Below, in pieces: positions 62,841 to 64,000 of a stretch of 64,000 bases of DNA (the stretch's first letter is position 1; every line of letters starts with the position of its first letter). Position numbers and translations under genes: made by a program. This DNA is from Paracoxiella cheracis (GTDB taxonomy: Bacteria; Pseudomonadota; Gammaproteobacteria; Coxiellales; Coxiellaceae). The stretch covers positions 1,178,001-1,242,000 of the forward strand of contig NZ_CP186485.1 of assembly GCF_049348705.1 (NCBI RefSeq). Reading direction: 5' to 3'. Below the pieces are notes generated by a model. The model was not told the origin of the DNA. It ran no database searches and worked only from the letters and a program-made list of their open reading frames with translations.

Positions 62841-62995
62841 AATCTATCTTCAGCTAATTAAATAGTTTTCAATTGCTTACTTATTGTGATTGGGATTACT
62901 GTTTTTCGGGAATCGCCATCCCTGGCTGCTAAGTACATCCATGGTACTTACGCCCGAAAAACAGTAACCCCAATCCCTATGCCGCAATGGAAATC
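62836..62995. repeat. R2-family palindromic repeat, copy 3
   Basis: GAAATCTATCTTCAGCTAAT then AATAGTTTTCAATTGC match the copy at 8803. Inside, 62889-62974 forms a hairpin with arms ATTGGGATTACTGTTTTTCGGG-like (62889-62910) and CCCGAAAAACAGTAACCCCAAT-like. The terminal loop differs from copy 1. It follows the DUF6159-like gene stop closely and may end its transcript. Confidence 0.7.
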
Positions 62996-63084
62996 GATAA
63001 AGCACTTTATGGCATTGACGATCACCGACAAGAAGCCGATAATTATAACTATGTCAAAGAGACTTGCGACGATAAGGAAATCCT

Positions 63085-64000
63085 ATGAAAGCCTCTGACC
63101 TTTTTTTGCGCTGCCTCGAAGAGCGCGGTGTAAAATATATGTATGGTGTGCCGGGTGAAGAAAATGCGGACATCATGATTTCGCTACTAAACTCCTCCAT
63201 TGAATTTATCATTTGCAATCACGAGCAAAGTGCTGCATTTATGGCCGATATGTACGGCCGTTTAACAGGCAGCCCAGGAATTTGTTTATCAACACTCGGT
63301 CCCGGCGCAACGAATCTCGCAACAGGCGTTGTCAGCGCGCAACTCGATCATTCACCCTTAATTGCTATCATCGGCCAAGCAGCGACAACTCGCTTGCATA
63401 AAGAATCGCATCAAAATGTGCATGCCATCCCGATGTATCAACCCGTCACAAAGTGGGCAACATCCATTCGCGATCAAAACGTTATTCCCGAAGTACTCGA
63501 AAAAGCGTTCAAAGTGGCTATCACCAGCAAACCCGGTGCCGTAGTTGTCGAATTACCCGAAAATATCGCGAAAGAAGATACGGATGCAAAACCAATTTAT
63601 CACCCAGTCAATAAGTTTGAGCGCGGCGTTGAATCGCACCACGTCGAAATGGCTTTAGAACTCATTGAAAATGCACAAGCGCCTTTGTTGCTAGTGGGTT
63701 CTGGTGCCGTGCGTGAATCTTGCAACAAAGAATTGAAAGAATTTATGGACAAAACGGGAATTTATGGCGCTGTTACATTCATGGGCAAAGGTGCTATTTC
63801 TGCAAGACACCCCAAATCTCTATATTGTGTTGGTCTAGGCATGAAAGATATCGCACTCAAGACTTTTGACGAATCCGATTTGGTTATCGCCATCGGTTAC
63901 GATATGGTTGAGTGGCATCCCGACCGATGGAATAGCGGTTGTCAGAAAAAAATTATTCATATCGACACCCTGCCCGCCGAAGTTGATAAAAATTACTTAC
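63085..64000 (+). CDS. Thiamine-diphosphate enzyme, acetolactate synthase large-subunit like (3' end outside window)
   Basis: The start MKASDLFLRCLEERGVKYMY follows AAGGA. The visible 305 residues have GVPGEENADIMISLLNSS, CNHEQSAAFMADMYGRLTG (catalytic Glu), LSTLGPGATNLATGVVSAQL and the central domain APLLLVGSGAVRESCN, up to HIDTLPAEVDKNYL. This is the ThDP/acetolactate synthase family, but the second ThDP domain is not seen. The GEEN and MADM variants differ from AlsS at 21178, so it is a distinct paralogue with uncertain substrate. Confidence 0.85.
   Translation, partial: MKASDLFLRCLEERGVKYMYGVPGEENADIMISLLNSSIEFIICNHEQSAAFMADMYGRLTGSPGICLSTLGPGATNLATGVVSAQLDHSPLIAIIGQAATTRLHKESHQNVHAIPMYQPVTKWATSIRDQNVIPEVLEKAFKVAITSKPGAVVVELPENIAKEDTDAKPIYHPVNKFERGVESHHVEMALELIENAQAPLLLVGSGAVRESCNKELKEFMDKTGIYGAVTFMGKGAISARHPKSLYCVGLGMKDIALKTFDESDLVIAIGYDMVEWHPDRWNSGCQKKIIHIDTLPAEVDKNYL

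Overview
The window looks like a chromosomal segment of an AT-leaning gammaproteobacterium. Supporting genes are the cyoABCDE ubiquinol oxidase, lolA and lolCD, rlpA, miaE, ftsK, clpA next to infA, rarA, icd, queA, hflX-purA and a leucine-catabolic liu operon. A secreted phosphatidylserine decarboxylase-like gene, paired small LuxR regulators and a glycine-zipper protein resembling an effector suggest a host-associated Legionellales-type bacterium (Legionella/Coxiella/Aquicella/Berkiella-like). That placement is inference; no single marker here proves it.

Layout. 1-4520: thiolase tail, mccB, liuC, mccA (leucine/acyl-CoA catabolism). 4529-10702: a decayed zone where one unknown gene is cut by two insertion sequences, with a broken Bcr-type transporter and a 1721-bp IS. 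10716-18780: two small Cys-rich lipoproteins, an aroG-pheA-tyrA operon with an apparent non-AUG start on aroG, miaE, rlmB, rlpA, ung, tRNA-Leu(CAG) and def. 18777-23710: a carboxymuconolactone decarboxylase-family gene, doxX broken by IS982, an AlsS-type acetolactate synthase and a broken cytochrome b561. 23720-33422: purA, hflX, lolD, lolC and cyoABCDE. 33423-36162: a promoter, two LuxR genes and a carbonic anhydrase. 36272-48241: a second decayed zone containing an alkylsulfatase, an MFS pump, a PS decarboxylase and an unknown gene, all broken by IS3, IS481, IS4-like and IS256 elements. 48308-64000: an effector-like gene, a broken crcB, then housekeeping genes (rarA, lolA, ftsK, trxB, infA, clpA, icd, queA), a membrane protein and the start of a second thiamine-diphosphate enzyme.

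The most unusual feature is a 249-bp repeat, called R249 here. It is present seven times, always exactly 249 bp, in both orientations. It encodes no transposase and makes no visible target duplication. Deleting exactly 249 bp restores a continuous reading frame in the alkylsulfatase, cytochrome b561, crcB, PS decarboxylase and IS481 transposase genes, and rejoins a perfect Shine-Dalgarno to the doxX start codon. It has a hairpin near each end and a long internal stem, and all seven insertion points have C four bases outside the same end. This fits a small non-autonomous element moved without target duplication, for example by a Y1/HUH (IS200/IS605-like) transposase encoded elsewhere. The enzyme is not in this window, so the mechanism is a hypothesis.

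The genome is losing genes to mobile DNA. At least nine genes are interrupted or truncated, including transposases, while the central metabolic and cell-division genes are intact.
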